Assembly (NCBI RefSeq): GCF_014250685.1
Contig: NZ_JACFAJ010000001.1
Span: 186,001 to 250,000, forward strand
Source: Cetobacterium sp. 2A
GTDB lineage: Bacteria; Fusobacteriota; Fusobacteriia; Fusobacteriales; Fusobacteriaceae
Length of the DNA stretch: 64,000 bases
Reading direction: 5' to 3'
Shown here: positions 55,091-64,000 of the stretch, in pieces
Layout: every line of letters starts with the position of its first letter
Numbering within the stretch: position 1 is the stretch's first letter
Made by a program: the position numbers and the translations under genes
Notes under the pieces: model-generated
Databases searched by the model: none
Told to the model about the DNA's origin: nothing
Seen by the model: only the letters and a program-made list of their open reading frames with translations

Positions 55091-55126
55091 ATGACCTTAA
55101 TTTTAAAAAGTTAAGGTCATTTTTTT
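55091..55126 (+). terminator. Terminator of the cobalamin operon
   Basis: ATGACCTTAA / TTAAGGTCAT, 10-bp perfect stem with a 10-nt loop, then TTTTTT. It also lies just upstream of the NSS transporter gene. Confidence 0.9.
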
Positions 55127-55146
55127 AAAATATGGAGGTAGATAAA

Positions 55147-56685
55147 ATGGGCGAAAAAAGAGAACAATGGACGACACGAAAGGGATTTATTTTTGCAGCA
55201 GTAGGTGCCGCAATTGGACTTGGAAATCTCTGGAGATTCCCGTTTCAAGCATATAAAAATGGTGGAGGAGCTTTTTTTATCCCGTATTTTATAGCTATAG
55301 TTACTTGTGCAATACCACTTATGATTATGGAGTACTCTTATGGTAGAAAAATTAGAGGAGGCTCAACAAAGTCATTAGGACATCTGGGGAAAAAATTTGA
55401 ATGGATTGGATGGCTACAGGTAATGGTTCCCGTAGTAGTTATGATGTTTTATTCAACTATTATATCAATTTCTTTAATATTTATGGTTTGGTCCTTGGGA
55501 CAAATTTTTGGAATAGTAAACTGGATGAATGATCCGGGAAAACTTATGGGAATAATTGTGGGCGGTGGAAATAATGCCTTTGATTTTGGAGCAGGAATTA
55601 GTAAATATTTACTATTCTTTGTGGTATTTGTTTGGCTTGGAAATTGGATAGTTGTAAAAAAAGGAATCTCTCAAGGGATAGAAAAGGCATCAACTATATT
55701 TACTCCAATTCTAATGGTTTTAATGATCTCATTTATGATTAATAGTTTAAGATTAGAGGGAGCTTCAATTGGTTTAAATGCTTTATTTACACCTGATTTT
55801 AGTAAGCTTTTAAATCCAAGTATATGGATTGCTGCATATGCACAAGTATTCTTTTCAACAACTTTAGCAGTTGGGGTTATGATAGCTTATGGTTCTTATT
55901 TACATAAAGAGTCAGATATAGTTAATAATTCATTTATAACAGTTTTGGCGAATTCATCATTTGATATTATCTCAGGAATTACAGTTTTTTCTACTCTTGG
56001 ATATTTGGTTTCAACTATGGGAGTAGAGTTCAACTCTTTTGGAGATGGAGCAGGAATAGCCTTTATAGCCTTTCCAATAGCTATTTCAACTATTACAACG
56101 AATACTATAATTCAAGGTATAATTGGATTTTTATTTTTCTTCTGTCTTTTTATAGCCGGACTATCATCTAGTATATCTATGCTAGAAGCATTTAATACCG
56201 CTGCGTTAGATAAGTTTAATATAGAGAGAGGAAAACTAACAAATTATGTATCATTAGTTGGATTTTTAGGAAGTGGATTTTTTGCAAGTTATGTAGGATT
56301 TAATTTTATATTAAATATAGTTGATGCACATGTATCAAATTATGTTATAGCAACATTGGGACTAGTGGAAGTTATTGCTATAGGATATATATATGGAACT
56401 GAGAAATTGAGAGAAGAAGCTAATCGTTATTCTGATTTTAAAGTTGGGAAATTATGGGATTGGTTATTAAAATATTTCACTCCACTACTTTTAGGTGTTA
56501 CAGTTATTTCTAATTTTATACAGGGAATCGATAAATTATTTGAGTTAGACGATATAAATCTTAGAGCTAACTTAATATTTGGTTGGGGAACAATTTTGTT
56601 TATGCTGGTTTCAGCTACAATTTTGTATAAAAAAGATTGGCATGAATCTAAAATAACTAATAAGGGAGATGGTAAAGATGAATAG
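55147..56685 (+). CDS. NSS-family Na+-dependent amino-acid transporter
   Basis: 512 residues from ATG 55147, seven bases after GGAGGT; an ATG at 55132 overlaps that site. LeuT-like fold: GFIFAAVGAAIGLGNLWRFP FQAYKNGGGAFF region, NDPGKL, and SFDIISGITVFSTLGYL with the unwound helices of the family. 11-12 helices. A small one-helix partner gene overlaps its 3' end, as in MetP/MetS transporters for methionine and alanine, so neutral amino acids are the likely substrate. Confidence 0.92.
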   Translation: MGEKREQWTTRKGFIFAAVGAAIGLGNLWRFPFQAYKNGGGAFFIPYFIAIVTCAIPLMIMEYSYGRKIRGGSTKSLGHLGKKFEWIGWLQVMVPVVVMMFYSTIISISLIFMVWSLGQIFGIVNWMNDPGKLMGIIVGGGNNAFDFGAGISKYLLFFVVFVWLGNWIVVKKGISQGIEKASTIFTPILMVLMISFMINSLRLEGASIGLNALFTPDFSKLLNPSIWIAAYAQVFFSTTLAVGVMIAYGSYLHKESDIVNNSFITVLANSSFDIISGITVFSTLGYLVSTMGVEFNSFGDGAGIAFIAFPIAISTITTNTIIQGIIGFLFFFCLFIAGLSSSISMLEAFNTAALDKFNIERGKLTNYVSLVGFLGSGFFASYVGFNFILNIVDAHVSNYVIATLGLVEVIAIGYIYGTEKLREEANRYSDFKVGKLWDWLLKYFTPLLLGVTVISNFIQGIDKLFELDDINLRANLIFGWGTILFMLVSATILYKKDWHESKITNKGDGKDE

Positions 56686-56779
56686 TTCTGCTTTATTTAT
56701 TATGATTTTAGGATGTGGAATAATCTGGGGTGGACTAATAGTTACAACAGCAATAGCTTTGAAAAAAGAAAAGAAATAA
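56678..56779 (+). CDS. MetS-type small NSS transporter subunit (33 aa)
   Basis: 33 residues starting at ATG 56678 inside the end of the transporter gene (8-base overlap), with GGGAGATGG upstream. It is one membrane helix (ALFIMILGCGIIWGGLIVTT) followed by a basic tail ALKKEKK. Position, size and shape match the small subunit of methionine/alanine NSS importers, needed for stable transport. Too short for usual ORF calling. Confidence 0.8.
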   Translation: MNSSALFIMILGCGIIWGGLIVTTAIALKKEKK

Positions 56780-56785
56780 ATATTA

Positions 56786-56816
56786 CCCCTTAGAGTTTTT
56801 GCTTTAAGGGGTTTTT
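56786..56816 (+). terminator. Terminator after the NSS transporter pair
   Basis: CCCCTTA / TTAAGGGG stem with an 11-nt loop, then TTTTT. It may also serve the convergent mobA. Confidence 0.8.
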
Positions 56817-56818
56817 CA

Positions 56819-57406
56819 TTAAATTTTATTTAATTCGTCTGGAGTATTTATATTTAATAAAAGTTGTTCTCCATCAAAAGGAATATTTTTTAAAGAAACT
56901 TCTTTAATTTTTAAATTTTTAATAACTTCAATAAGTTTATATTCTTTATCCTCGATACAACTTTTTAATTTATCTAGACAACTTTTGCCATATATTCCAA
57001 ATAGTGGATTTATATATCCTCTTTCACATCTTACAACTAGAACATCGTAATCAGGAGTATGAAAACTTAAAATATAATTAATAAAATTTTTTGTGATATT
57101 TGGAGAATCACAAGTTGTCACAAAGATATATTCATTAGAGGAATTTAAGATTCCATTATAAAGACCACCAATTGGACCAATTTTTTCATATATATCTCTG
57201 ACTATTTTTACATTTTTATCCTTAAAATTAATTTGATGAAAACTTTGAATACTATTTGCTGCTATGATTATTTCTTGAAAATCTTCTAACTCATCTATTA
57301 TTTTTTCTAAAAAATTTCGGTTGTCATATTTTAAAAGGTACTTATCTTGATAATTCATTCTACTACTCATACCACCAGTTAAAATCAATGCTGAAATTTC
57401 ATTCAT
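56819..57406 (-). CDS. mobA: MobA-like molybdenum cofactor guanylyltransferase
   Basis: 195 residues. The nucleotidyltransferase start ALILTGGMSSRMNYQDKYLL has the GGxSxRMxxxK loop; later VRDIYEKIGPIGGLYNGILN and FVTTCDSPNITKNFINYIL (the metal-binding CDxP) and LLNINTPDELNKI at the end. It attaches GMP to the molybdopterin cofactor. Use fits the AOR/MoaA genes nearby, although AOR-type enzymes themselves use unmodified pterin. Confidence 0.85.
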   Translation of the reverse strand: MNEISALILTGGMSSRMNYQDKYLLKYDNRNFLEKIIDELEDFQEIIIAANSIQSFHQINFKDKNVKIVRDIYEKIGPIGGLYNGILNSSNEYIFVTTCDSPNITKNFINYILSFHTPDYDVLVVRCERGYINPLFGIYGKSCLDKLKSCIEDKEYKLIEVIKNLKIKEVSLKNIPFDGEQLLLNINTPDELNKI

Positions 57407-57480
57407 AGGCTCCTCCTGAATTAATTTTATTTATATTATATACCTAAATTTTTTAATTTTATTTTTTTTATATATAAAAG

Positions 57481-57509
57481 TTGACATAGAAATATTTATA
57501 TTGTAAAAT
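57481..57509 (+). promoter_or_regulatory. Promoter of the c-di-GMP riboswitch transcript
   Basis: A near-consensus sigma-70 site: TTGACA, 17-base spacer, TAAAAT. Confidence 0.85.
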
Positions 57510-57524
57510 TCTATAAACAGAGAT

Positions 57525-57612
57525 AATGATAATAGCAAAACTAGAGAAATCTAGTGACGCAAAACTATAGGGTCTTAACTATTTATAGAAAGACAGCCAG
57601 CTGCCAAAATTT
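57525..57612 (+). ncRNA. c-di-GMP riboswitch (GEMM-I type)
   Basis: The conserved pattern is present: AGCAAAAC, then a 5-bp stem CTAGA-GAAA-TCTAG with a GNRA tetraloop, then GTGACGCAAAACTATAGGGT, a second stem, and GACAGCCAGCTGCC at the 3' end. GACGCAAA(A)C and the GCCAGCTGCC receptor match GEMM-I. It is followed by an AAATTTCA/TGAAATTT hairpin and a terminator, and lies 120-210 bases upstream of two small secreted-protein genes. Confidence 0.88.
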
Positions 57613-57645
57613 CAACTAAGTATAGGGTGAAATTTAAATTAAAGC

Positions 57646-57676
57646 AGCTATGACATGGTCATAGCTTTATTTTTTT
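57646..57676 (+). terminator. Expression-platform terminator of the c-di-GMP riboswitch
   Basis: AGCTATGAC-ATG-GTCATAGCT, a 9-bp perfect stem with a 3-nt loop, then TTATTTTTTT. It lies between the aptamer and the first gene, so ligand binding can decide termination. Confidence 0.85.
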
Positions 57677-57738
57677 AAATCCATAACTTAGTATCAAAAT
57701 TTATCAAAATCTCTCATCAAATAAAAAGGGTGAGAAAT

Positions 57739-58056
57739 ATGAAAAAAATAATGATGTTATTAATAGGAATGACAATAGGAATTACAAACATTTATGCAAA
57801 ATCGAACGCAACTGTAAATATGTCAGCTTATGTTTTAGACTCTGCTACTGTTTCAACAGTAGAGAATAAAAATAATAAACTTTCTTTAAATTTAAATGAA
57901 CTTAGAGATCAATTTGGACAAGTTGAAAGAACTATGACAACCTCTAATAATCTAAAAATAAAAAAAGAAAATAACACATTATTTGTTCTAGACACAAATA
58001 AAAATGGAAAGGAGATAAATGACGATGTTGTCATTTTAACTGTTATAAATTCATGA
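57739..58056 (+). CDS. Secreted small protein, pilin-like candidate (c-di-GMP controlled)
   Basis: 105 residues from ATG 57739, after AGGGTGAG (an in-frame GTG at 57730 is part of that site). A signal peptide (KKIMMLLIGMTIGITNIYA) ends near residue 20. The mature part begins KSNATVNMSAYVLDSATVST and is small, Asn/Thr-rich and without cysteines, the size of a fimbrial subunit or beta-domain adhesin. No family was recognised with confidence. It shares ATGA with the next gene, whose product looks like a pilus chaperone domain, which supports a fimbrial role. Confidence 0.7.
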   Translation: MKKIMMLLIGMTIGITNIYAKSNATVNMSAYVLDSATVSTVENKNNKLSLNLNELRDQFGQVERTMTTSNNLKIKKENNTLFVLDTNKNGKEINDDVVILTVINS

Positions 58057-58454
58057 AAATATCTAAGCTATATGTTATGTTAGGAATGCTAATTATATTT
58101 AATACAGGATTTGGTTCTGTTTTTAGAACAACGGTTACTCCCGGAAGAATCTTTGTTTCTTCAGATGGTGGAAATGAAAGTATTGAAATTGAAAATATAT
58201 CAGATGAGTTATTAAAGTTATCTATAAATATATCAGATGAAAATGTAAAATATATAAAAATTTATCCCAGTGAATTTGAAATTAAACCTAAATCAAAAAG
58301 AGTTGTTAGACTAAAAGTTTTACCAGAATTTTTTTTAGATGAAAAAACAGAAAAAATATTATATATAACTGAAGTTTCACCTTTAATTATAATAAACAAA
58401 AGAAAAATAATGCCAAGACATGGCGTAACTATAAAAAAAACCACTTTTAAATAA
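58053..58454 (+). CDS. PapD-like pilus-chaperone-type periplasmic protein
   Basis: 133 residues with a signal peptide at about 1-21 (KISKLYVMLGMLIIFNTGFG). The mature part reads like the N-terminal Ig-like domain of pilus chaperones: VTPGRIFVSSDGGNESIEIE, then YPSEFEIKPKSKRVVRLKVL. It ends after that domain and lacks a clear second Ig domain, so it may be a single-domain chaperone or a degenerate one. It is translationally coupled (ATGA) to the pilin-like gene and ends at a bidirectional terminator. Confidence 0.65.
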   Translation: MKISKLYVMLGMLIIFNTGFGSVFRTTVTPGRIFVSSDGGNESIEIENISDELLKLSINISDENVKYIKIYPSEFEIKPKSKRVVRLKVLPEFFLDEKTEKILYITEVSPLIIINKRKIMPRHGVTIKKTTFK

Positions 58455-58468
58455 AAAGTGGTTTTTTT
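58433..58468. terminator. Bidirectional terminator, chaperone-like gene / abgT
   Basis: CCACTTTT / AAAAGTGG with flanking A-run and T-run between convergent genes; it overlaps the end of the upstream gene. Confidence 0.85.
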
Positions 58469-58479
58469 ATTGCAAATTT

Positions 58480-59997
58480 TTAGATATATAAAGGTGTTCC
58501 AGGACCTAGTGGAATACCAAAGTATACCCAAACTATAGCCATAAGTGACCACATAAGAAGAAGTGCTATAGTATATGGCATCATGACAGAAATAACGGTT
58601 CCCATTCCATAATCTTCATCATATTCCTGAGCTAAACCAAGAATAATTGGCATATATGGAAACAGAGGCGATATAACATTTGTGGTGGAGTCTCCTATTC
58701 TGTATAACATCTGAGTTAGAGCAGGATTATAACCTAACATATAAAACATGGGAATGAAAATTGGAGCCAAAAGAGCCCATTTTGCGGATCCACTTCCAAT
58801 AAATAAATTAACAATTGAAGATAAAATTATAAACATCAAGAATAAAGGGATTCCTTTTAAATTCATATTTTTTAAAAAGTCAGCTCCATTGACAGCTAAA
58901 ATAAATCCTAAGTTGCTCCAGTTAAAGTATGCTATAAATTGTCCAATCATAAAAACAAGAACGATATAAGAAGACATATCCTTCATAGCTGAGGTTATGT
59001 GTCTTGGGATATCTCCTGCTGTTTTAATTTGTCCAACACGTTTACCGTATGTAATTCCAGCTATTAAGAATAAAAATAGAAGTAGAGGGATAATAGAGTT
59101 TAAGAGTGGAGAGTTTAGTAAAGAACCAGTTTTAGGATTTCTTAAAAAACTATTTTTTGGAACTACAATTGCAACTATAAAAAGTATATAAATTAAAGAG
59201 TAAATACCTGCCCATCTTAGTGCAGATTTTTCAACTGGTGAAATAGCTTCGTTTTTAAAAGTTTTATTTCCAGTATATTTTCCAAGTCTTGGTTCAATAA
59301 TTTTTTCTGTAACGATAGTCCCAACAATTGCTAATAAAAATGTTGAAACAGCCATAAAATACCAGTTAGAAACGACAGATACAGTAACATTAGGATTAAC
59401 TATTTTCATTGCTTCGGTAGAAATTCCAGCAAGGAGAGCATCTGTACCAGCCACAATTAAGTTAGCACTAAATCCAGCAGTTGTTGCAGCATATCCTACG
59501 GCTATTCCTGCTAAAGGATGTTTACCAAGTGAGAGAAATATAATTGCTGAAATTACAGGAACAATAACTATTGCGGCATCAGAAGCAATATTTCCACAAA
59601 TACCAATTAACATAATCATAAAGGTAATTATTTTGGGAGAGCTATTTAATATTGAGTTTCTCATAAATGCAGAGACAAGACCAACGTGTTCTGCTAACCC
59701 AATTCCAAGAGTCATTACTAAAACGAGACCTAGAGGTGAAAAACCAGTAAAGTTTTTAATCATACTTTGAAGCATAAAATTTATTCCGTCACTGGACAAT
59801 AAACTTTTAACTTTAACAATTTCATTTTTAACTGGGTCAGTTACATTTACATCAAAAATATTTGCAATCGTAGAAATAATAATAATTCCAACAGCAAATA
59901 TAAAAAAAAGAATAAATGGATGTGGAATTTTATTTCCAGTTTTTTCAATCCAATCCAAAAAACTATTGCCGTTCTTAACTTTAATATTTTCAGCCAT
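58480..59997 (-). CDS. AbgT-family transporter
   Basis: 505 residues, about 12-13 helices. GFSPLGLVLVMTLGIGLAEH, PLAGIAVGYAATTAGFSANL and the C-terminal NLFIGSGSAKWALLAPIFIP are family signatures. E. coli AbgT imports p-aminobenzoyl-glutamate; others export sulfonamides. It is divergent from an M20 amidohydrolase gene, and the E. coli abg cluster pairs AbgT with M20 hydrolases that split p-aminobenzoyl-glutamate, so folate-breakdown uptake is the likely role. Confidence 0.92.
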   Translation of the reverse strand: MAENIKVKNGNSFLDWIEKTGNKIPHPFILFFIFAVGIIIISTIANIFDVNVTDPVKNEIVKVKSLLSSDGINFMLQSMIKNFTGFSPLGLVLVMTLGIGLAEHVGLVSAFMRNSILNSSPKIITFMIMLIGICGNIASDAAIVIVPVISAIIFLSLGKHPLAGIAVGYAATTAGFSANLIVAGTDALLAGISTEAMKIVNPNVTVSVVSNWYFMAVSTFLLAIVGTIVTEKIIEPRLGKYTGNKTFKNEAISPVEKSALRWAGIYSLIYILFIVAIVVPKNSFLRNPKTGSLLNSPLLNSIIPLLLFLFLIAGITYGKRVGQIKTAGDIPRHITSAMKDMSSYIVLVFMIGQFIAYFNWSNLGFILAVNGADFLKNMNLKGIPLFLMFIILSSIVNLFIGSGSAKWALLAPIFIPMFYMLGYNPALTQMLYRIGDSTTNVISPLFPYMPIILGLAQEYDEDYGMGTVISVMMPYTIALLLMWSLMAIVWVYFGIPLGPGTPLYI

Positions 59998-60167
59998 ATT
60001 TCCCTCCTGATATTTAATAAATAGATTGCTCTGAGTTTACTTCATAAATAAAATAAATCAATTATATTATTTTAATACTTATCATTGGTAAAAAATATGA
60101 ACAAAATATGCTAATAATATGGTAATAATATATTGACTCAATTATAAAATAATATTAGGGGGAACTT

Positions 60168-61301
60168 ATGTTAAAGCAATTAGAGACACATAGAAATTAT
60201 CTTCATTCTATACCAGAGATATCTCTTGAAGAATACAACACAGCTAAATATATTAGAGAGGTATTGACTAACATAGGAGTTGAGTATAAAGAGATAGGAA
60301 CTAGTACAGTGGCTTTTATAGCGGGAGAAAGTGAGGAATGTATAGCTTTTAGAGCAGATATAGATGCACTCCCTGTTGTGGAAGAGAGTGGTAACAAATA
60401 TAGATCAAAAAATATAGGAATGATGCATGCGTGCGGACATGATGGACATACGGCAACTTTATTGACGTTTATTGAAAATACAAAACAAATGATAACCAAC
60501 GGAACAAAATTAAAAAAATCATTACTTTTTATTTTTCAAGCTGGAGAAGAGGGAGCTGGAGGAGCAAGATTTGTGGTAAAAGATTCATTTTATAAGTCAA
60601 AAAAAATTGAATCGATATTTGCTCTTCATGTTTATCCAGAGTTAAATACTGGAGGGATAGCTATAAAGTCTGGGGTTCTTTCTTTGCAGAATATAAATAT
60701 AAATATAACGTTAACTGGGAAAGGGTGCCACGGAGCACAACCTCACAAAGGAGTGGATTCAATATTAATTGGAGCAAAATTAGTAGAGGCGTATCAATCG
60801 ATAGCATCTAGAAATATAAATCCAAATTCTGTGTTTATTTTTACGATTGGAAGTTTTAAGGCGGGAAAAGTTAGAAATGTTATTCCAGAAAAAGTTGAAA
60901 TATTGGGAACTATAAGAATAGAAGATGTAAGCTTAATACCATTTATTAAAGAAAGAATTACCAAGATAAATGCAGGATTTGAAGTTTCTTACGATGTTAA
61001 AATAGATATGGAATTTATGCCATTTTATCCTCCGGTTATAAATAATTCAACCTTGGCAGAAATGGCCAAGAAAGTGGTTAAAAATCTAGAGATAGAGACA
61101 GAGATATCACTTAGTGGATCGGAAGATTTTTCTTTTTATTTACAAGATGGAACGCCTGGACTTTTATGTTTACTTGGAATAAGGGATGAGGAGAAAGATC
61201 ATATTTATCCTTTACACAATAGTAAATTTGATTTTGAAACATCAGTATTAAAAAATGGAGTTGAATTTTTCAATAGTATATTGGCAGAAACAGCTTTGTA
61301 A
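60168..61301 (+). CDS. M20-family amidohydrolase
   Basis: 377 residues. Metal-site motifs: MMHACGHDGHTATLL (about 85-99), FQAGEEGAGGARF with catalytic Glu, ALHVYPELNTG, and GSEDFSFYLQDGTPG near 315-329. The hippurate/aminoacylase subgroup hydrolyses N-acyl amino acids; with AbgT divergent upstream, p-aminobenzoyl-glutamate is a plausible substrate, but no specificity residue shows it. The start is preceded by AGGGGGAAC. Confidence 0.9.
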   Translation: MLKQLETHRNYLHSIPEISLEEYNTAKYIREVLTNIGVEYKEIGTSTVAFIAGESEECIAFRADIDALPVVEESGNKYRSKNIGMMHACGHDGHTATLLTFIENTKQMITNGTKLKKSLLFIFQAGEEGAGGARFVVKDSFYKSKKIESIFALHVYPELNTGGIAIKSGVLSLQNININITLTGKGCHGAQPHKGVDSILIGAKLVEAYQSIASRNINPNSVFIFTIGSFKAGKVRNVIPEKVEILGTIRIEDVSLIPFIKERITKINAGFEVSYDVKIDMEFMPFYPPVINNSTLAEMAKKVVKNLEIETEISLSGSEDFSFYLQDGTPGLLCLLGIRDEEKDHIYPLHNSKFDFETSVLKNGVEFFNSILAETAL

Positions 61302-61367
61302 AATGAGTTATAATATTCCTATTATATCATAATTAGAACAATTATTTTAAAAAAATAAGTTTTTTTC

Positions 61368-61397
61368 TTGTAATTATCAAGTTAAAAATAGTATAAT
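61368..61397 (+). promoter_or_regulatory. Promoter of moaA-ydhY-ydhV
   Basis: TTGTAA, 18-base spacer, TATAAT, about 33 bases before moaA. Confidence 0.6.
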
Positions 61398-61429
61398 CTA
61401 TTTGTAAAAAAGATGAGAGGAAAAATCGT

Positions 61430-62371
61430 ATGAAAGATGGATTTGATAGAGAAATTGACTACTTAAGAGTATCTTTAACAGAAAGATGCAATTTTAGTTG
61501 TGTATACTGTATGCCTAATGGTCAAGATAAAAAACAATGCAGAGATCTTTTAACAGAGAGTAACTATAAACAAATTATTCAGATATTTAGAGAGTTAGGA
61601 ATAGATAAAATTAGATTTACTGGTGGAGAGCCCTTGCTCTCTCCACATTTAGAAAATTTGATAGAGTTTTCTAAAAACTTAGGAATTCAAGATATTGCAA
61701 TCACAAGCAATGGACAGGGCCTTTCTAAAAATTTAATAAGATTAAAAGAAAAAGGGCTTAAAAGAGTTAACATTAGTCTAGATTCTTTACAGGAAAAAAG
61801 ATTTAAAGAAATAACAAAAAATGGGGAATTCTCTGAAATTATGGCGTCAATTGTTGAGGCACAAAAACTTGGATTAAAAACAAAAATTAATTGTGTCTTA
61901 ATAAAGGGAATAAATGATGATGAAATAGTCGATTTTTTAAATCTCACAGAGAAGTGTGATATTGATATAAGGTTTATAGAACTTATGCCTATAGGTGAAG
62001 GGGTAAAGTATGAGGGTGTAAATCCTGATGTAGTTCTAAGATCTATTCCAGATGTAGAGTATTTTTCACAACAGGGAAGTAATACAGAAGGGTATTATCA
62101 GAAAAAGGGATCTTCTGGAAGAATAAGCTTAATCAATCCAATAAGTTGTTCATTTTGTGACCACTGCTCAAGGGTTAGACTTACAAGTAGAGGGACTATA
62201 AAGCTTTGTTTACATGCAAAAGAAGAGATTGATTTAACAAAATATATGACAGACAGTAAAATTCTTAAAGAATATATAATAAATTCTGTTTTAAAAAAAC
62301 CTGAAAAACATAACATGAAAGAGTCTGGAACAAGTAGCTCTGAAAAATATATGTATCAAATAGGTGGATAA
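61430..62371 (+). CDS. moaA: MoaA, GTP 3',8-cyclase
   Basis: 313 residues. The radical-SAM triad is in CNFSCVYCMP (about 20-29) and the second cluster in CSFCDHC...C (about 240-262, SFCDHCSRVRLTSRGTIKLC LH region). RFTGGEPLLSPHLENLIEFS and ITSNGQGLSK are also typical. It makes the first intermediate of molybdopterin. With the next two genes it forms a cofactor-enzyme operon. The end overlaps the next reading frame by a few bases. Confidence 0.94.
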   Translation: MKDGFDREIDYLRVSLTERCNFSCVYCMPNGQDKKQCRDLLTESNYKQIIQIFRELGIDKIRFTGGEPLLSPHLENLIEFSKNLGIQDIAITSNGQGLSKNLIRLKEKGLKRVNISLDSLQEKRFKEITKNGEFSEIMASIVEAQKLGLKTKINCVLIKGINDDEIVDFLNLTEKCDIDIRFIELMPIGEGVKYEGVNPDVVLRSIPDVEYFSQQGSNTEGYYQKKGSSGRISLINPISCSFCDHCSRVRLTSRGTIKLCLHAKEEIDLTKYMTDSKILKEYIINSVLKKPEKHNMKESGTSSSEKYMYQIGG

Positions 62372-62417
62372 AAATAAATCTTTTTACATAAAAAACAAAA
62401 TTTTAGGGGGAGAACTA

Positions 62418-63062
62418 ATGTCACAAGAAAAAAAGAAACTCTTTGATAGGGAAACTACAAGACGTGATTTTCTAAAACTAACTGGAAAAGGAATAGCAGG
62501 ATTTGCAGTAACATCATCTATTCTTTCAATGTTTGGTTTTGGAGAAGAGGCAATTGCAGCTACAGCACTTCCAGAGGGACTTTTAGTAGTAGATCGTTCT
62601 AAGTGCACAGGATGTCAGCGTTGTGAAATCACATGTACGCTTCAAAATGATGAGAAGATACAACCTTTTATTTCTAGAATCAAAGTTAGTGAAAACTACA
62701 ACTTTGGAACGACAGGACCAAAAATGAATTATAAATATGAGGATGGTCAATTTGGAAATCTTAAAATGACTCCTGTAACTTGTAAGCAGTGCAGAGAACC
62801 TTTCTGTGGAAATGCGTGTCCAAAAGGAGCGATTGTTGCAGACCCACATACTGGAGCTAGAACGGTTATAAAAGCTAATTGTGTTGGATGTGGAATTTGT
62901 ACAGAGGCTTGTCCATGGGGTCTTCCTACATTGGATCAAGAAAAAGGTTATTCAACAAAATGTATTTCATGTGGAGCATGTGCAAAAGCATGTCCAACAA
63001 GTGCATTAAAAATAATTCCATGGGAAGATATCAGTAAAGCACACTACTTTAGCAAGAGATAA
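62418..63062 (+). CDS. YdhY-like Tat-exported [4Fe-4S] ferredoxin
   Basis: 214 residues from ATG 62418, following AGGGGGAGAAC; a longer reading from 62364 lacks this site. A Tat-type signal TTRRDFLKLTGKGIAG lies near 15-30. Four ferredoxin clusters can be counted: CTGCQRCEITC, CKQCREPFCGNAC, CVGCGICTEAC and CISCGACAKAC. It resembles YdhY, the electron carrier encoded beside YdhV. It should donate to or accept from the enzyme in the next gene. Confidence 0.85.
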   Translation: MSQEKKKLFDRETTRRDFLKLTGKGIAGFAVTSSILSMFGFGEEAIAATALPEGLLVVDRSKCTGCQRCEITCTLQNDEKIQPFISRIKVSENYNFGTTGPKMNYKYEDGQFGNLKMTPVTCKQCREPFCGNACPKGAIVADPHTGARTVIKANCVGCGICTEACPWGLPTLDQEKGYSTKCISCGACAKACPTSALKIIPWEDISKAHYFSKR

Positions 63063-63081
63063 AACAAGGGGGAGAAACTAA

Positions 63082-64000
<919 letters not shown>

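Noticed and set aside
55091-55126. Attenuator in front of the NSS transporter.
   Set aside because: A short frame upstream (M-V-I-K-Y-G-I-K-I-V-E-K) has no ribosome binding site or codon run, so the hairpin is taken as the end of the cobalamin operon.

Overview
The window reads as low-GC, gene-dense chromosomal DNA of an anaerobic, fermentative bacterium of the Fusobacteriota, most like Cetobacterium, Ilyobacter or Propionigenium. This assignment is an inference. It rests on strong A/T bias, strong AGGAGG-type ribosome binding sites, an ethanolamine microcompartment operon of the Firmicutes/Fusobacteria type (EutVW, not EutR), an oxygen-independent B12 pathway, ferredoxin-linked enzymes, and secreted proteins suggesting a double-membrane cell. 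No rRNA, tRNA, CRISPR array, phage or IS element was seen.

Layout. 1-9.7 kb: an amino-acid and transport region on mixed strands. It holds a PLP decarboxylase cut by the window edge, an MscS-related membrane protein, a DUF1232 protein, an AGCS Na+/amino-acid symporter behind a tyrosine-run leader peptide and terminator, a DUF1499 protein, MsrB, a secreted M14 aspartoacylase-like gene split by an ORF-less group II intron, and a CbiM-like metal permease. 9.7-24.8 kb: a complete ethanolamine utilization (eut) operon with shell proteins, ammonia-lyase, its reactivase, acetaldehyde dehydrogenase, PduL, alcohol dehydrogenase, a transporter, an adenosyltransferase and the EutVW ANTAR regulatory system with its RNA target in front of eutA. 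24.8-33.6 kb: a MATE exporter divergent from a Crp/Fnr regulator, a four-subunit 2-oxoacid:ferredoxin oxidoreductase, an arginine/ornithine-type antiporter, a flavin reductase and a Bax-like glucosaminidase. 33.7-39.9 kb: a glycerol operon on the minus strand (glpP, glpF, glpK, GlpA-like, FAD protein, DUF1667) with two similar leader terminators. 40.3-55.0 kb: a cobalamin riboswitch followed by cobalt uptake (cbiMNQO) and most of the anaerobic corrin pathway. 55.1-64 kb: an NSS transporter with its small subunit, MobA, a c-di-GMP riboswitch ahead of two small secreted proteins, AbgT with a divergent M20 peptidase, MoaA, and a YdhY/YdhV-type ferredoxin and tungsto/molybdo-enzyme pair cut by the window end.

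The parts fit together. Ethanolamine ammonia-lyase needs adenosylcobalamin; the cbi operon makes the corrin, EutT adenosylates it, and two CbiM-type permeases bring in metal. MoaA and MobA sit beside the AOR-family enzyme that would use a pterin cofactor. RNA-level control is unusually rich: two leader-peptide attenuators sharing an identical 18-nt stretch after the hairpin, an ANTAR antiterminator, two putative GlpP antiterminators, a cobalamin riboswitch, a c-di-GMP riboswitch and a group II intron.
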